Counted from the first letter of the stretch, positions 1-11,597 are shown. The stretch is 64,000 nt of DNA from Mytilisepta virgata (GCA_028015205.1 CM051517.1:40559135-40623134); one strand, 5' to 3'. Notes: a model not told the origin generated them from the sequence alone. Program-made: numbers and translations.

Positions 1-174
1 ATAGTTTTTATATCGGCTTTCGACAATTTGGACATATATGCATCACAACTGGTAGCATTGATTTTATCTGTTCATTTAAATATTTACGGTATTTTTGTCA
101 GTGGTGCTTAAAACTAAGTCTTTAGTACTTGGATAATTATCCAAAACTATTAGTACTTCATGATTATATAAAAA

Positions 175-2352
175 TCATAAGATAGATATTGGAGGTTCTG
201 AGAATGGTTTTGTGACTGCCTGTACAACTACTGTCCAGAACAATTCTTCTCCAAGTCCAGTTTTGTATTTTAGATGAGGTGTTGTATCCAACAATGAAGT
301 AACTGAACTTGTCATGTGACTCGAGTCTATTTGACTATACATTATCAGTACTATAGCTTCTCTTCCATGACGCCTTCTCCGTTCTTGAACAAGGTCTAGT
401 TCCCACTGACACCATTCGCTTTTCGTGAAATTGTTGGACATGACAACAATGACTTTCCAACTTTTACTTATATAACGCTCAATATTATCTGTAATGGCTT
501 CACCAATATCGAAATCTCTATGATGAACACATATTTTCAAATTACGATTTTCCAGTCTTTTGAGCAGCACGTCGTGAACCCATGTGCGGTCGGCGTCACA
601 ATATACAACAAATGCATCGAATTCAAAGTCTTCTGATGAATTAAACCTCAGATATCCTCTTCTTTTTTGATGATGTACACGAAACAGATACACTAGATTC
701 CGAATGTTAGGTTGACACCTATACATAACGATTAAGACAACAACTACCAAGAAACAAGAGGATGCTGTCAGTATTATTATGGTAAAAAAAGGACTCCATT
801 CGGAACATTGGGCGTCTGTTGGTTTGTATTTAGATAACAGTAAATGTCTTTTGTTCTCTGGATAAACACATGAATATCTCCACGGCCAGTTCAGGAGAAC
901 TTTATTTTTCGTTATATTTGATGCTCGTAAGAAGTCAACAAACCACTTTAAAGAACACGTACACCAATATTCATTGTTTGAAAGATCAAGTTTTTTCAGA
1001 CTAGAAAGTAACTGTTTTGGAAATGAGGTTTCGTTTATAATACGAATGTAATTGCCGTCCATATATAAGTTCTTCAGAGAAGTAAGATTCTCAAATACAG
1101 ATCTATTCCATCTGGAAATTCGATTTCCTTTCAAATGTAATGTTTCCAAAAATGGCATCCTCTGAAAAAGTCCAACTGGTAAATGCGTTATGGAAGTTGT
1201 TTCTAAGCGCAATTCTGTCAGAGTTGTAAGATTATAAAACATTTTTAATATTTTGTTTGGGTCATTCGGAAGATAATTTCTTGTCAAATCAAGTTTTCCA
1301 AGGTTTGGGGTATATTTGAATACCTTTTTACATTGGTAAAACAGTTTATCGAATCTAAATCCATTTTGGACAAACTGTAACACTGTCAAAGAAGAACTAT
1401 TAAATGCCAGGGGCATTATTTTCCGAATTTGTGGATTTAAATTAAGTGAAAGTCTTTTTAGATTGCTCAGTCGCAAGAAAACGTTATCTTCCAAAGTTTG
1501 AATACGATTTCTATCAAGTATTAATTTTTCAAGTTTGTAAAGACATTTAAAGGAATCTTGATTTAGTTTCCGAATGGCATTGTCAATTATCGTTAATGCT
1601 GTTAACCGAGATACGAAAGTTCCGCCTGTTTTGTTGTCACAAAATGAAGGGATCTCAAATATGTTATTCGCTGTTAGTATCAGATGCTGTAGACAATTCA
1701 AACCAGAGGGGTACACAAAAACAATTTCATTGCTTTCCATGCGAAGTCTCTTAACATTTGCAAAATGCCTCATAAACGTTGCATTAAACATAATGAACTG
1801 GTTCCCGTTCAATGAAATTGTTGACATATTTAACCTGTTTAAAGGATAGAAGAAATCTTTAGGAAGAGATTTCCAACCATTGTCCTGTAATCTTAAATCT
1901 CTAATATTTGACCTATTTAGGCTATGAAACGATTCCTCCAGCGAATTTAAATCGATGTTTTTCTCATTCGATAACTCTAATGTGTCCAAATATATTAAAT
2001 CCTTGAAAGAATCCTTTGCTAACGACCGAATAGAATTGTTTTTACGGAAATTTAGATGTACTATTCTGTTTGCTGAAAGGTTTTGAAATGTTTCTTTACT
2101 TATATTTGGTAATATGTTATTTTGTAAATTCAGAATTGTTACACTATCCGGAAGTTTTGGAATGTAATTTAGAAACGCACAGGTTGCATTCCTTTTCTTG
2201 TGTTTGAACGTACAGTTGGTCTTAGCATCATAACAATAACTTCTTCGAATATTAATTGTAAACACAATAATATAAATCTTCCAAATTTCCATTTCTAATT
2301 GACTGAAGATGTCATGTAAGAAACGAAAAAAAAACGTCGAGTTATCATTCAA
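175..2352 (-). CDS. Toll-like receptor (LRR-TM-TIR), single exon
   Basis: Single-pass pattern-recognition receptor that would signal through its cytoplasmic TIR domain to MyD88-type adaptors. The 725-residue frame ends at a TGA at 175-177. The second Met (codon at 2290-2292, residue 21) is the more likely start, because a hydrophobic signal-like stretch (IWKIYIIVFTI) follows it directly. An N-terminal Cys pair region (LRRNT-like) precedes many LRRs with LxxLxLxxN spacing. One LRRCT follows with C464, C466, C495 and C516, so this is the single-cysteine-cluster type. The membrane segment is about residues 522-546 and the TIR domain about 577-715 (starts EFDAFVVYCD; box 3 FW in ELFWTV). The BB loop reads RDFDIG (612-617), lacking the usual proline of RDxxPG. 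Single-exon TLRs are common in bivalves. The class is certain; orthology is not assignable. Confidence 0.93.
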   Translation of the reverse strand: MNDNSTFFFRFLHDIFSQLEMEIWKIYIIVFTINIRRSYCYDAKTNCTFKHKKRNATCAFLNYIPKLPDSVTILNLQNNILPNISKETFQNLSANRIVHLNFRKNNSIRSLAKDSFKDLIYLDTLELSNEKNIDLNSLEESFHSLNRSNIRDLRLQDNGWKSLPKDFFYPLNRLNMSTISLNGNQFIMFNATFMRHFANVKRLRMESNEIVFVYPSGLNCLQHLILTANNIFEIPSFCDNKTGGTFVSRLTALTIIDNAIRKLNQDSFKCLYKLEKLILDRNRIQTLEDNVFLRLSNLKRLSLNLNPQIRKIMPLAFNSSSLTVLQFVQNGFRFDKLFYQCKKVFKYTPNLGKLDLTRNYLPNDPNKILKMFYNLTTLTELRLETTSITHLPVGLFQRMPFLETLHLKGNRISRWNRSVFENLTSLKNLYMDGNYIRIINETSFPKQLLSSLKKLDLSNNEYWCTCSLKWFVDFLRASNITKNKVLLNWPWRYSCVYPENKRHLLLSKYKPTDAQCSEWSPFFTIIILTASSCFLVVVVLIVMYRCQPNIRNLVYLFRVHHQKRRGYLRFNSSEDFEFDAFVVYCDADRTWVHDVLLKRLENRNLKICVHHRDFDIGEAITDNIERYISKSWKVIVVMSNNFTKSEWCQWELDLVQERRRRHGREAIVLIMYSQIDSSHMTSSVTSLLDTTPHLKYKTGLGEELFWTVVVQAVTKPFSEPPISIL

Positions 2353-3052
2353 TTGATTTACATTATGACCAGTATCAGTTCCAAATAAGGAATTACATAA
2401 TTCAAAGTTAAAAAAAATAGTTAAATGTATGTAGATAAGGAAATATGTACAAGGAAATTACAACCAAAACTAGATGGAACCAGCTGACATCAATTGGCGT
2501 ATTGATATATTCATTTGTAGCTGAATTTCCGATATTCTAAGTTAACTCTAAGTCTATTTATATATTCCTTTGTAGCTAAATTTCCGATCATTCTAAGTTA
2601 ATTTTAATTAAAAAATAATAAAAAAAAAAACGATGTATAAGGAAGAATTTGCAAAGCATCGAAAATACCAAAGCATTTCTTAGTTTTGTTACAGACACAT
2701 ACAAGCTTTTGGTCGAAAGAAAACAACATTTCCATTCTCTATAGATGATCATGTCATTATTTTTTTTCTGAGATTTTGAATCTCCACTGTTATGATCCAG
2801 TTCAAAGCATTCAGAATTCATTTTTCACTTCACCCATCAGTTACTGTATACGTTATATTTCCCATTTTGTAAATTATAATTTTCAAAATATATACATTAT
2901 AAAATTTATAATTTACAAAATGGGAAATATAACACATACACGTTAAATGAGACATAAATATAATTGATTGATTGTTCTAACATGCATACAATACTAAGAA
3001 TGATAAGAATATAAACTTGCTTTGTACAAGTCTAAACTTTGAGCCGGATCTT
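2353..3052. other. Intergenic region upstream of the TLR
   Basis: AT-rich sequence with no convincing coding stretch. It should hold the TLR promoter on the minus strand, but I see no clear TATA box. The only structured feature is the perfect hairpin at 2852-2933. Confidence 0.5.
2852..2933. repeat. Perfect 28-bp inverted repeat (hairpin)
   Basis: Arms 2852-2879 and 2906-2933 are exact reverse complements (GTTATATTTCCCATTTTG... / ...CAAAATGGGAAATATAAC) around a 26-bp AT-rich loop. Such near-perfect arms suggest a very young small foldback element or a recently homogenised palindrome. Confidence 0.9.
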
Positions 3053-3215
3053 TCAGCTCATAAAGTGAAAGTCAGCAGGAAGATTTTCATCCCACCCGGA
3101 TACATTATTCAGATACTCCGTCCATTCTTTGCTCTTACTCCTTAGCGGACAAATTTTAAACCAGCCATGATTGAATACACGACTTTTCACACTCAAGGCA
3201 GCTTGTTTTCCACGA
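3053..3215 (-). other. Possible terminal exon of an unidentified gene
   Basis: On the minus strand a frame runs to a TGA at 3053-3055 with a balanced, tryptophan-containing composition (motifs FNHGWFKICP, EWTEYLNNVSGWDENLP, DFHFMS). That is unlike the low-complexity surroundings. A possible acceptor AG lies just upstream (complement of 3216-3217), but its pyrimidine tract is weak and the frame stays open beyond it. I do not recognise the family. It may be the last exon, or a decayed exon, of the same gene as the stretches at 7859-8034 and 3988-4071. Confidence 0.3.
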
Positions 3216-3987
3216 CTCCACCAAAGCGGTATTATTAGAGAAAATTTTATTTTAGGAGAGACGAATATATAGTTTGTTTATGAAAAACAAGCCCATTGTC
3301 ACATCACTATATTTACTCATATTGTTCTTTTGTTTAATTTCTTACAATCCACAAAAGCCATTGAGTTGGAAAACATTATTAAAAAGCCGGCGCGAAGATC
3401 GTGAAATAAATAGAAAACAAATAGATCAATCATGAATATGAAGCTGAAAGCCGAAAATCCTGTTAGCGGCAGGCCATGGAATGGTTAGAAATACTGCTTG
3501 TGACATTCGCTAAATTACTCATCAAGAGTATAACGAATATAGTTAGCAGTAGAACGTACAGGAGTTTGTAGTTTACATTCCGCAATTTGAACTTCTGCTG
3601 GTGTATAAATATTGCTACATACATGTCAGGCGAACGCGAGTTCTGTCGCTTTGGTCACAAAATACTACCAATGAAAAATCTCAAATAATATTGACACCAG
3701 TTTCATTTTCAGTACGTTCAGCTTACTTCTGATATTACAAGTATCTATTTATTGCACAAAGCTGTCACTGCTTCACAGGCAATAATTATGGTTATTTAGA
3801 TTATGTAAGTGAACGAAGAAAATATACCATATTATTAACAATAATTTGTAAAGAAAAAGAAATGGGATGTTTTTTCGGCGCAACAAAATTCAACACCATC
3901 ATTTTGAAATCCTAAATTTAGAAATATCCCATATCAGGTATGTTTTCCATCCTATTACAGTCATACTGGAAATCATAGTTGATAGAA

Positions 3988-4071
3988 TTAAATTCGTTGT
4001 TCATTTTCACTAAAGTTAGAACCAAATCGTTCAGAGTAAATGCCAAAATTGTGTCCTGAATTCTGACCTTC
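3988..4071 (-). other. Possible exon of an unidentified gene
   Basis: On the minus strand, an acceptor-like TCTATTCCAG ends at the complement of 4072-4073. It is followed by 27 open codons (EGQNSGHNFGIYSERF...) ending in TAA at 3988-3990. A second frame from the same acceptor is open further, to about 3915, so the true frame is uncertain. The phase-0 start would be compatible with the phase-0 end of the candidate exon at 7859-8034. No family recognised. Confidence 0.25.
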
Positions 4072-4180
4072 CTGGAATAGACTTCATCAATTTACGCAAG
4101 TATTTTTTGGAACTTCTTAAAATAACTAAACATTAATTTTTATATTAATTGATGGAGTTAACGGAGAAAGATGTAAACAT

Positions 4181-4283
4181 GAACAAAATGGACAACAGAA
4201 AGGTCACCAATGACATACAAATCAATCCACGCCACCCCGGCAACAGACAGAATCTCGAAAAAAAATTAAAAGGGCATAAAACA
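4181..4283 (+). repeat. Dispersed repeat (copy 1 of 3)
   Basis: Shares the pattern AAATGG...GGAAAGGTCAnCAATGACAT...CAATCnACG...ACAGACAGAA...AAAAGnGCATAnAA with stretches at 12679-12810 and, in part, 56525-56606. Probably the same retroposon family. No ORF or terminal repeat is visible. Confidence 0.6.
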
Positions 4284-4326
4284 AGTCTACCTTTACGGAG
4301 TTGCTATATATATATGATATGTTTAC

Positions 4327-5296
4327 AGTTAATGAAGCAGGATATGTTTACCCCTTAGAATCAGAGTTAACGGAGCAAGATACGTTTACCCTTTAGAATC
4401 AGATTTAAGCTAACGCAGCAGGATAAATTTACCTCTTAGAATCAGAGTAAACAAAACAGGATACGTTTATTCTTTACAATCAGAGTTAACGGAGCAAGAT
4501 ACGTTTACCCTTTAGAATCAGATTTAAGCTAACGGAGCAGGGTACGTTTACCCTTTAGAATCAGAATAAACAAAACAGGATACATTTACCCTTTAGAATC
4601 AGAGTTAACGGAGCAGGATACATTTACCCCTTAGAATCAGAGTTAACGGAGCAGGATACGTTTATCCTTTAGAATCAGAGTTAACGGGCAGGACACGTTT
4701 ACCCCTTAGAATCAGAGTTAACGGAGCCGGATACTTTTACCCCTTAGGATCAGATTTAAGTTAACGGAGCGGGATACGTTTACCCATTAGAATCAGAGTT
4801 AACGGAGCAGGATACATTTACCACTTAGAATCAGAGTTAACGGAGCAGGATACATTTACCCCTTAGAATCAGAGTTTACGGAGCAAGATACGTTTACCCT
4901 TTAGAATCAGATTTAAGCTAACGGAGCAGGATATGTTTACCCTTTAGAATCAGAATAAACAAAACAGGATACATTTACCCTTTAGAATCAGAGTTAACGG
5001 AGCAGGATACATTTACCCCTTAGAATCAGAGTTAACGGAGCAGGATACGTTTACCCCTTAGAATCAGAGTTAACAGAGCAGGATACGTTTACCCCTTAGA
5101 ATCAGAGTTAACGGAGCCGGATACTTTTAACCCTTAGGATCAGATTTAAGTTAACGGAGCGGGATACGTTTACCCCTTAGAATCAGAGTTAACGGAGCAG
5201 GATACATTTACCACTTAGAATCAGAGTTAATGGAGCAGGATATATTTACCCCTTAGAATCAGAGTTAACGGAGCAGGATACGTTTACGCTTTAGAA
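4327..5296. repeat. Minisatellite, ~38-bp unit, about 25 copies
   Basis: Tandem array of the unit TTAACGGAGCAGGATACGTT followed by TACCCCTTAGAATCAGAG. Variant units (GATTTAAGCTAACGGAGCA, AATAAACAAAACAGG, GAGCCGGATACTTTTA, ACCACTTAGAATC) recur about 390 bp apart: 4721 and 5111, 4821 and 5211, 4521 and 4910. The right-hand ~800 bp is therefore a two-copy higher-order repeat. Confidence 0.95.
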
Positions 5297-5606
5297 TTAC
5301 TTGGTGTCACTTCGTGTTTTCTGTGAGAATCCATTTCGAGTTTTTTTTCTATTTTCTTATTCTAATTCTCTTCCATTTCCCTTTTGTTTTTATTCTGTGA
5401 AGTTTAATTTTGTAGTATTTTCTGTGTTTGTATTCTTTATTCTTCCTAATGCGCTCACGATTTGTCTGGACATTAATCTGTTTGATTTCCTCCTTTATGC
5501 TTTTGCAACAATATTCTTTTGCCGATTTTAACTGATTTTTTTATGGCATTTATGGTTTACAAATGGTATAAAAGTTCTATTTACGATTTATAAAGCAAGA
5601 TATTGC

Positions 5607-5691
5607 TTTTGCATGAGAAGTTCCGGGTAATTATAAAGTGAGAAACGGAATCGAATTCTCATGCAAAACCAATCCGTTTCTCACTTTATAA
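5607..5691. repeat. Interleaved inverted repeats
   Basis: Arm B (5631-5649, TTATAAAGTGAGAAACGGA) is exactly reverse-complementary to B' (5673-5691). Arm A (TTTTGCATGAGAA, from 5607) pairs with A' (TTCTCATGCAAAA, 5656-5668). The order A-B-A'-B' is the topology of a pseudoknot, not a nested hairpin. Confidence 0.8.
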
Positions 5692-6171
5692 GTACCAGAA
5701 GTTCCACCATTCATCTTTAAGTATTCTTTAGATGTTAAAATTAATAGTTTACAATATACTTCAGTAGTTTTTTCTATATAAAAATTTGTACAATAATTTT
5801 ACTGTTTTATGTTTTTCTAAACCAGGAACCCTTGTGCAGTCAAAATATTCGGGAAAAAGTAAATTCTATTGTAAACTCATACCCAACAAATAAGTGTTAA
5901 TTATATAACGCTTAAATTTCTTTATGAATACCAATTAACTATTTTTTTGTAGCCACGATAACAAAAAAATACTTGTGTGCAGTATTTTCATAGTACTTTG
6001 CGTCTGAGTCCTTCAATACGGGTACAGATGTGTTTTACTACTTGCTACAAATCAAATGATGATTCAGAAAAATAGATAAAAAAGAATTAATCATAAGCAT
6101 TACATGCCATTCACGCTTTATTTTTTGTTATTATATCGCTAAACAGTTTTCAATTTTTTGATGTCATATCT

Positions 6172-7065
6172 ATCCCAGTGAGCTTGAAATATAGATTTTT
6201 CAAAGTCAACAGAGGGAGCTCACAAACAAATCTCTGCAGCATTTGATAACTCCACGTCTACAGTGACAGAAATACCGAGATTATTATTTCAAAACCCATT
6301 AGCTTGGGTTCAATACAGTGATTTTATGTTGCCAAGACAGAGTTTTAACGAAAGAAATCTCTGTATTACTGAAAAATTATTACGCCAAGGATTTCGATAG
6401 CATAAACTTTTCAAAACTTTAACTAAATTTGATCATCGGTACAATGACATCATTCGTAAATATAAATAAATGTGGAAACATATAATATGTTTGAAGGTAT
6501 TTCACACCCCATCTTTTATGGTAATATTCTATACAAAGCACAAAAATGTCGTCATTCACCTAAAAAGCTAATCAAACCTTTAAACAAACTTATCGACAAG
6601 GGATATAGTTACGACACTGTTGTCAAGTCATTAAAGGTGGCATTTTTTGGAATTAATATTGATTCACTCATAGGGTCTTTGCATCGGAAATAAACACATT
6701 GGCATGATACGGGTTATGTTCTTCTCCTACAGTTTATGATGGCATGATACTAAACCCCTAACGGGAAGGATTGTGGCTGATTTTCTATATGATATAGACA
6801 TAATCTTTCGATCAGTTTAATTGAGGTCTTGAGGTGGCATGTCTGTAACTGCTAGTAGTCATTTGTTAATATATATTGATCATTGTCATTTTACTTAGTT
6901 TCTTGTGTTACCTAGTATACATTATTGTTTTGGGACCAGCTGAAGCCGCCTCCGGATGCGGGATTTTCTCGCTGCGTTGAAGACCCATTGGTAGCCTTGA
7001 GCTGTTTTCTGCTCTTTGGTCGGGTTGCTGTCTCTTTGACACATCCCCGTTTCCATTCTCTTAGA
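6172..7065 (+). pseudogene. Retroelement 3' remnant with mussel-type tail
   Basis: The frame at about 6487-6693 (ending GSLHRK-stop, with HPIFYGNILYKAQK) plus a shifted upstream frame (LLRQGF, HKLFKTLTKF, HRYNDIIRKY at about 6386-6470) reads as the broken C-terminal end of a reverse-transcriptase-type retroelement protein. It has stops and at least one frameshift. The following 3' region (6700-7065) ends in a GC-richer tail (TTTGGTCGGGTTGCTGTCTC, then TTTGACACATCCCCGTTTCC). From memory this closely resembles a tail abundant in Mytilus. Penelope-like or another class is not resolved. Upstream 5700-6170 shows nothing else. Confidence 0.55.
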
Positions 7066-7288
7066 AACTTAAAAGCTACACAGACAAGGGCGTGGTATTG
7101 CAATTTCTAAGTCGTCACTTCGACTAATATTCTGATAATTATCGTCATGGAGTAAAGACTTTCTATGATCATACTATTTTTGATGCACGAAATATTCGCA
7201 TTTCCACAAATTGTATCTCTTCATTTGATTGTTAAGGGCAGAAATGTGGAAATACAAAAACAATAACAAAAAAAAATGTTGTAAAGCA

Positions 7289-7400
7289 GATAGGGCCATT
7301 TTCCCCGGATTTGTGTTCACTTCTAAGGTAATTTTCAAAAATAGAATCATGTCACGCCTTTCAAGATATATCCGACCTTTCCTGCATAGTATATGTCCTT
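7289..7400 (+). repeat. Dispersed repeat pair, copy 1
   Basis: Shares TAGGGCCAnTTTCCCC, TTCACTTCTAnGG, ATTTTCAAAAA and a CCTTTCAA segment with 8645-8735, at perhaps 75-80% identity by eye. Function unknown. Confidence 0.55.
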
Positions 7401-7858
7401 ACGAGATCTGCTAATAATTGTTACGAAATAAATACTTGAAAATACACTAAATTTTAACATAGCTTTGAGGGACAATTTTAACACAAAAGTGTCATTTTTA
7501 GTTCTTAAAGTAGTTCAACACGAAGGACACTCGGAACCGAAACAAATGTTTTCCTGTAATTAAGTGCATATCTCCACTTTCATGATATAGTAGTATTGTT
7601 TTTGGTTCTCAGTGTCCTTCATTACAATATTACAACAAATGATTTCAAAAGCTTGACCATTTAATTACCTCCATCCAGACTTTAAATAACTGCAGAAAAC
7701 TAAAAATTATTAAATATTTAGCATTAAAATTCTGTTTTCTAACATCCAAATACATTTATCCATCAATTTGCTGTAGTTTATAATAGAAATTACCCAAAAA
7801 TAATGAATGAAACAAATATCGGGTAGAGTGGCCATACTCTTTCCAAACGAAAACTGAC

Positions 7859-8034
7859 CTTCCCCTGTACAGCAAAGTTTATCCCCTTTTTTTCAGTTTT
7901 GATGAGGCGCTGTCCATGTTGTTCATCAAGTTTTGTGTAGTCTTTAGTTGTTTGATTCACAAATATTAAGTTTCTTTGGTTTTGTCTCATCAGTATTTCA
8001 TGTGCTATTGTTTTATTATTCTCCACGAACGAAT
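7859..8034 (-). other. Candidate internal exon, unidentified gene
   Basis: On the minus strand, an acceptor (ATTACCAG, complement of 8035-8036) and a donor (AAG|gtcagt, complement of 7857-7858) bracket 176 bases. These read 2 nt plus 58 open codons (SFVENNKTIAHEILMRQ..., QTTKDYTKLDEQHGQRL, KKGINFAVQGK). Composition is protein-like. No family recognised and no partner exon is firmly established. It could be one exon of a gene lying between the TLR and PCSK1, or a relic. Confidence 0.35.
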
Positions 8035-8644
8035 CTGGTAATACGAACATTTGCCTTATTCCCTATATTGTCTCTGTCTTAAAATTAACGAAAAAAGGCA
8101 AAAAATGCAATAAGCTCACAGGTATTCAAATAACGAAAGAAAAAACTACACACAAGGTGAACTTGTAAGGCTAGAGAACAATCACAACGAAATAGTAACT
8201 AAATTAAGGAATAATTAGAGTCAGTGATGATTGTATACCTCTACTTAGAAAGAGGGTTACGCAAGCAGTTGGAATTAAAATCGCTCATAGGTACAAGATT
8301 AAATCAGAATTTCACCTGACAGTGGTATCTTTTTGCAAGCTTAATGGGATATTTAAGAGTAGACAATCTTAGATAGGATAAATAATGCAGACAAAATGGA
8401 AACTTGCAGGTGACAAAATAGCAAGCAAAGGAACAAAGGTTTTATTGATGTGGCCTAAGGTAACTGTAAAATCTTGTTAAGCATCCGTATTTCAAAAGAG
8501 TATTGGACTTAACTCACATGCAACATAGTTAGTCGGAGATTTTCGGGGTTTTCGTTTTGTAGATTATTTGGGTTCTTTGTTATATTAAATGTCCTGTTTT
8601 TCGAATTGAAGAACTAATAATCCTCGATACGTTCTTAAAAGAAG

Positions 8645-8735
8645 TAGGGCCACTTTCCCCTACATTTATTTCACTTCTAGGGCCATTTTCAAAAAGTCGG
8701 CTAAAACCTTTCAAAGTGTGTGGATAACTTTTATT
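8645..8735 (+). repeat. Dispersed repeat pair, copy 2
   Basis: Diverged relative of 7289-7400: shared GGGCCACTTTCCCC, TTCACTTCTAGGGCC and TTTTCAAAAA segments. The rest of 8035-9700 is AT-rich with homopolymer runs and no supported gene. Confidence 0.5.
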
Positions 8736-9730
8736 TTCTGTAAAAATATTGACATTGACGACCCAAAGCACGAATTTTACTCCAAAATTACAAAATTGTA
8801 ATTTTAACCAATTTTCAAATATTTGATATTTTGTGATTTTTTATCTTGACCACTTTGTTTATAATGTACCATTTTATTGGATTCTCGAATTGCAAAAATA
8901 GTGCGATTTTACAATAAAAATTAACTGACTATCATCGTTACTAATGTTGACTAGTGTGCTTGGATGCTGAAATCGTAAAAAAAAATCAGAAATGCAAACA
9001 TTACGCGTTTGTGTATTTGTGAAAAAAAGATATTACGACAGGGTAACATGCAATACTCACTAGCTACCTCTATCAGTCATATCCGTCTAGTTATCAATGA
9101 TCTGATATCATGCTTGAAATAACAACGTTAAAAACATTATAGTGTGCAGTAATTTTACTTGCTTATCCCATATAATACATAATAAAAAAAAATAAGCTTT
9201 TGGTAGTTCCATGAAAATCAATTTACCTTGAACCTGTACCTTTTTACAAAAAAAAAAATACATCTTACAACACAGCAATCGTATTTTAATTACGGGAGAA
9301 TGGTTTATTGTCATTTTTATGGACAAAAATTAAAAAAATGATGTTTTTAATAAAAATGTAGAAATCGCATTGATTATAACAATATTAGGAATAAACCTGT
9401 CAATGGAAAGTAACAACCCATCCATAATTATACGCGCACTCCCAATTGTTTTTCAAATTATCTGCTAATTTCACCATTTGTCAGATTGATAATTCCTATA
9501 TTAACCATTTAAAGCAACCTGCAATTTCCGGGCTATCTATTTGACAAATAATGCGATGATAATAAGCAACTATCGAGGTTCCTGCAGGATTTCTGTGATA
9601 AGCGTAACAACTGTCAAACAGCTGTTGACATAGGTATATTTCACAGTAAAGTTTATCAATTTCGTCATGACAAATTCGAAAAATTATTATGAATATTCCC
9701 AGTGACCTTCCTTTATTCATGGATACTTAA

Positions 9731-9740
9731 TATTAAAAGG
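9731..9740 (+). promoter_or_regulatory. Possible TATA-like element of PCSK1
   Basis: TATTAAAAGG lies about 110 bp upstream of the convertase ATG. This spacing would suit a start site near 9760 and a short 5' UTR. It is not distinctive in such AT-rich DNA. Confidence 0.22.
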
Positions 9741-9849
9741 AGCCTTTGTTCGAGATAAACTTTGACAGAACGGATAAACGAAAAACTGAATTTCTTTAAA
9801 ACGGTTATACCGACAAAAATAAACCAGACAAACTTGTTTTTTGGATACT

Positions 9850-10005
9850 ATGAAAAGTTGGATATTTTTTCTAATTATTTTCCTGTCAATATGTTTCGCT
9901 TTAAGTGACAACCATTATGTTAATCAGTGGGCAGCCGAAATTCCAGGGGGACACGAAGAAGCAAAAAGAGTTGCAAAAGAACATGGATATGAAATAGTTA
10001 AAGAG
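9850..10005 (+). CDS. PCSK1: PCSK1 exon 1 (signal peptide, start of propeptide)
   Basis: Residues 1-52. Signal peptide [19 protein letters not shown], then [11 protein letters not shown], a hallmark of the PC1/3 propeptide start. Donor GAG|gtttgt, phase 0. Confidence 0.92.
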
Positions 10006-11557
10006 GTTTGTATAAAGTTAATTAAACTTAGTAATATTTGTTTAGTTGTCGTCTTTTAATTTTTTTGTATATTTTACTATTTTTTCCGTATGAAACTGAA
10101 CTAACATATACAGAGACAGATGTTACAAAATTTAATTTGGAATTTTTAGCAACCATATACTGCTATCAGAAATTTAGTTCAGGGTAGCTACAAATATTTT
10201 TACAATTTTTTTATACAAAACTAAAAAAAAAAGAGAATTATATTGAACAAGACAAATGTACATGTATATGTAAAAAAATCCAATATCATTTTAAAAAATA
10301 CTATCCCTTTTCAGATAAATTATATTATACACATTGATATCGCTTTCACGCGACAGGTGCTATTAAAATCAGAACAGTATCATTGATATAAACATCGCCT
10401 GAAATTTTCTGCCTAAAGCAGTAGCGGTCATGAATACAATGATTAATTTGATCACAATAAAACAAAATCAAAAAAGTTTCATCAAGTTCTATGAGTTTAT
10501 TGAATGAAAAAGGCGATATTCAGGTACGATTTTCAGTCGCCTTCTAAATAAATGAATGCACAAATACAAAGTGTTACAATATTATGGAAATTCTGAGAAA
10601 GAAAAAGAATATCACACAGTAAGGGATACTGATTAAATATAATATCATGGCGTTAACCTCTTTTGAAATATATGTAAATGAAATAAGTTCTCAAGTACAA
10701 TTATACAAAAAGAAGAAAGCAAGAGAGTTACAAAATTGTTTCTCTTGTATTGATTTTCAACTAAAGACAATATAACAGTTTTTAATTTTTTTTATTCGCA
10801 GAAGTCATTCAAAATACTATTTCAATTCCTCATTGAGAAAATAATCATCATTTTTTTCACTCTATTTGATACCATTTGAAAACGAATTTTATACTGCATG
10901 TTTATATCCGTAATAAAAATGAACATGTAAAGCTTTAGATATCATGACACCGCATGCCGAATATTCTTTCATGTTCATATATGACTCTAAACCGACTTGT
11001 CACGAATATCACCTACAAGTACGAGCCACTAACTAGCATAAGTAATCGGGTTTGTTATTAATGAAAATTTCATAAATTAAAAATTATTTTGATGTCATTA
11101 ATACGTATTATGGAATAATATGTGAGAAAACGTGATGTAGGTATTTAACAGATAGAAAACAAAGTATTTACAGAGACTGGACGTACATTTACATTTTACG
11201 GTCTATGTATACAGAATAACATAACCAATCCTGTTATTCTAAGATATAAACCTTTTGGTTAGAGTTAAAAAGTTGACTTTTCCCATTATTTTCATTTGTT
11301 GTTATTTAACACGGGTAAATAAGTTTTGATTTACATATCAGTGGATCAGTGATGACTAGTCCACGGCAACATACGGTGATGACTAGTCCACGGCAACATA
11401 CAGTGATGACTAGTCCACGGCAACATCCAGTGATGACTAGTCCACGGCAACATACAGTGATATTCCTCCAGTGGATTCACTTCTTCAGTGAATTTCAGAA
11501 TATGTGTAAAATTGAATCCAAGGCGTAGAAGCCAAATCCGACTGAATCCCCCCCCCC

Positions 11558-11597
<40 letters not shown>

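Noticed and set aside
4327..5296. CRISPR-like array
   Set aside because: Contiguous degenerate tandem units without unique spacers, in a eukaryotic genome; it is a minisatellite.
8385..8460. Plus-strand mini-exon with acceptor and donor (KWKLAGDKIASKGTKV)
   Set aside because: Too short and without compatible neighbours; could not be linked to PCSK1.
9496..9720. Cys-rich minus-strand frame starting 130 bp from the PCSK1 ATG (divergent gene?)
   Set aside because: No signal peptide pattern, splice site or family resemblance strong enough; likely chance.
11346..11597. Minus-strand open frame with repeated WTSHH blocks
   Set aside because: Translation of the 27-bp minisatellite and TA microsatellite.
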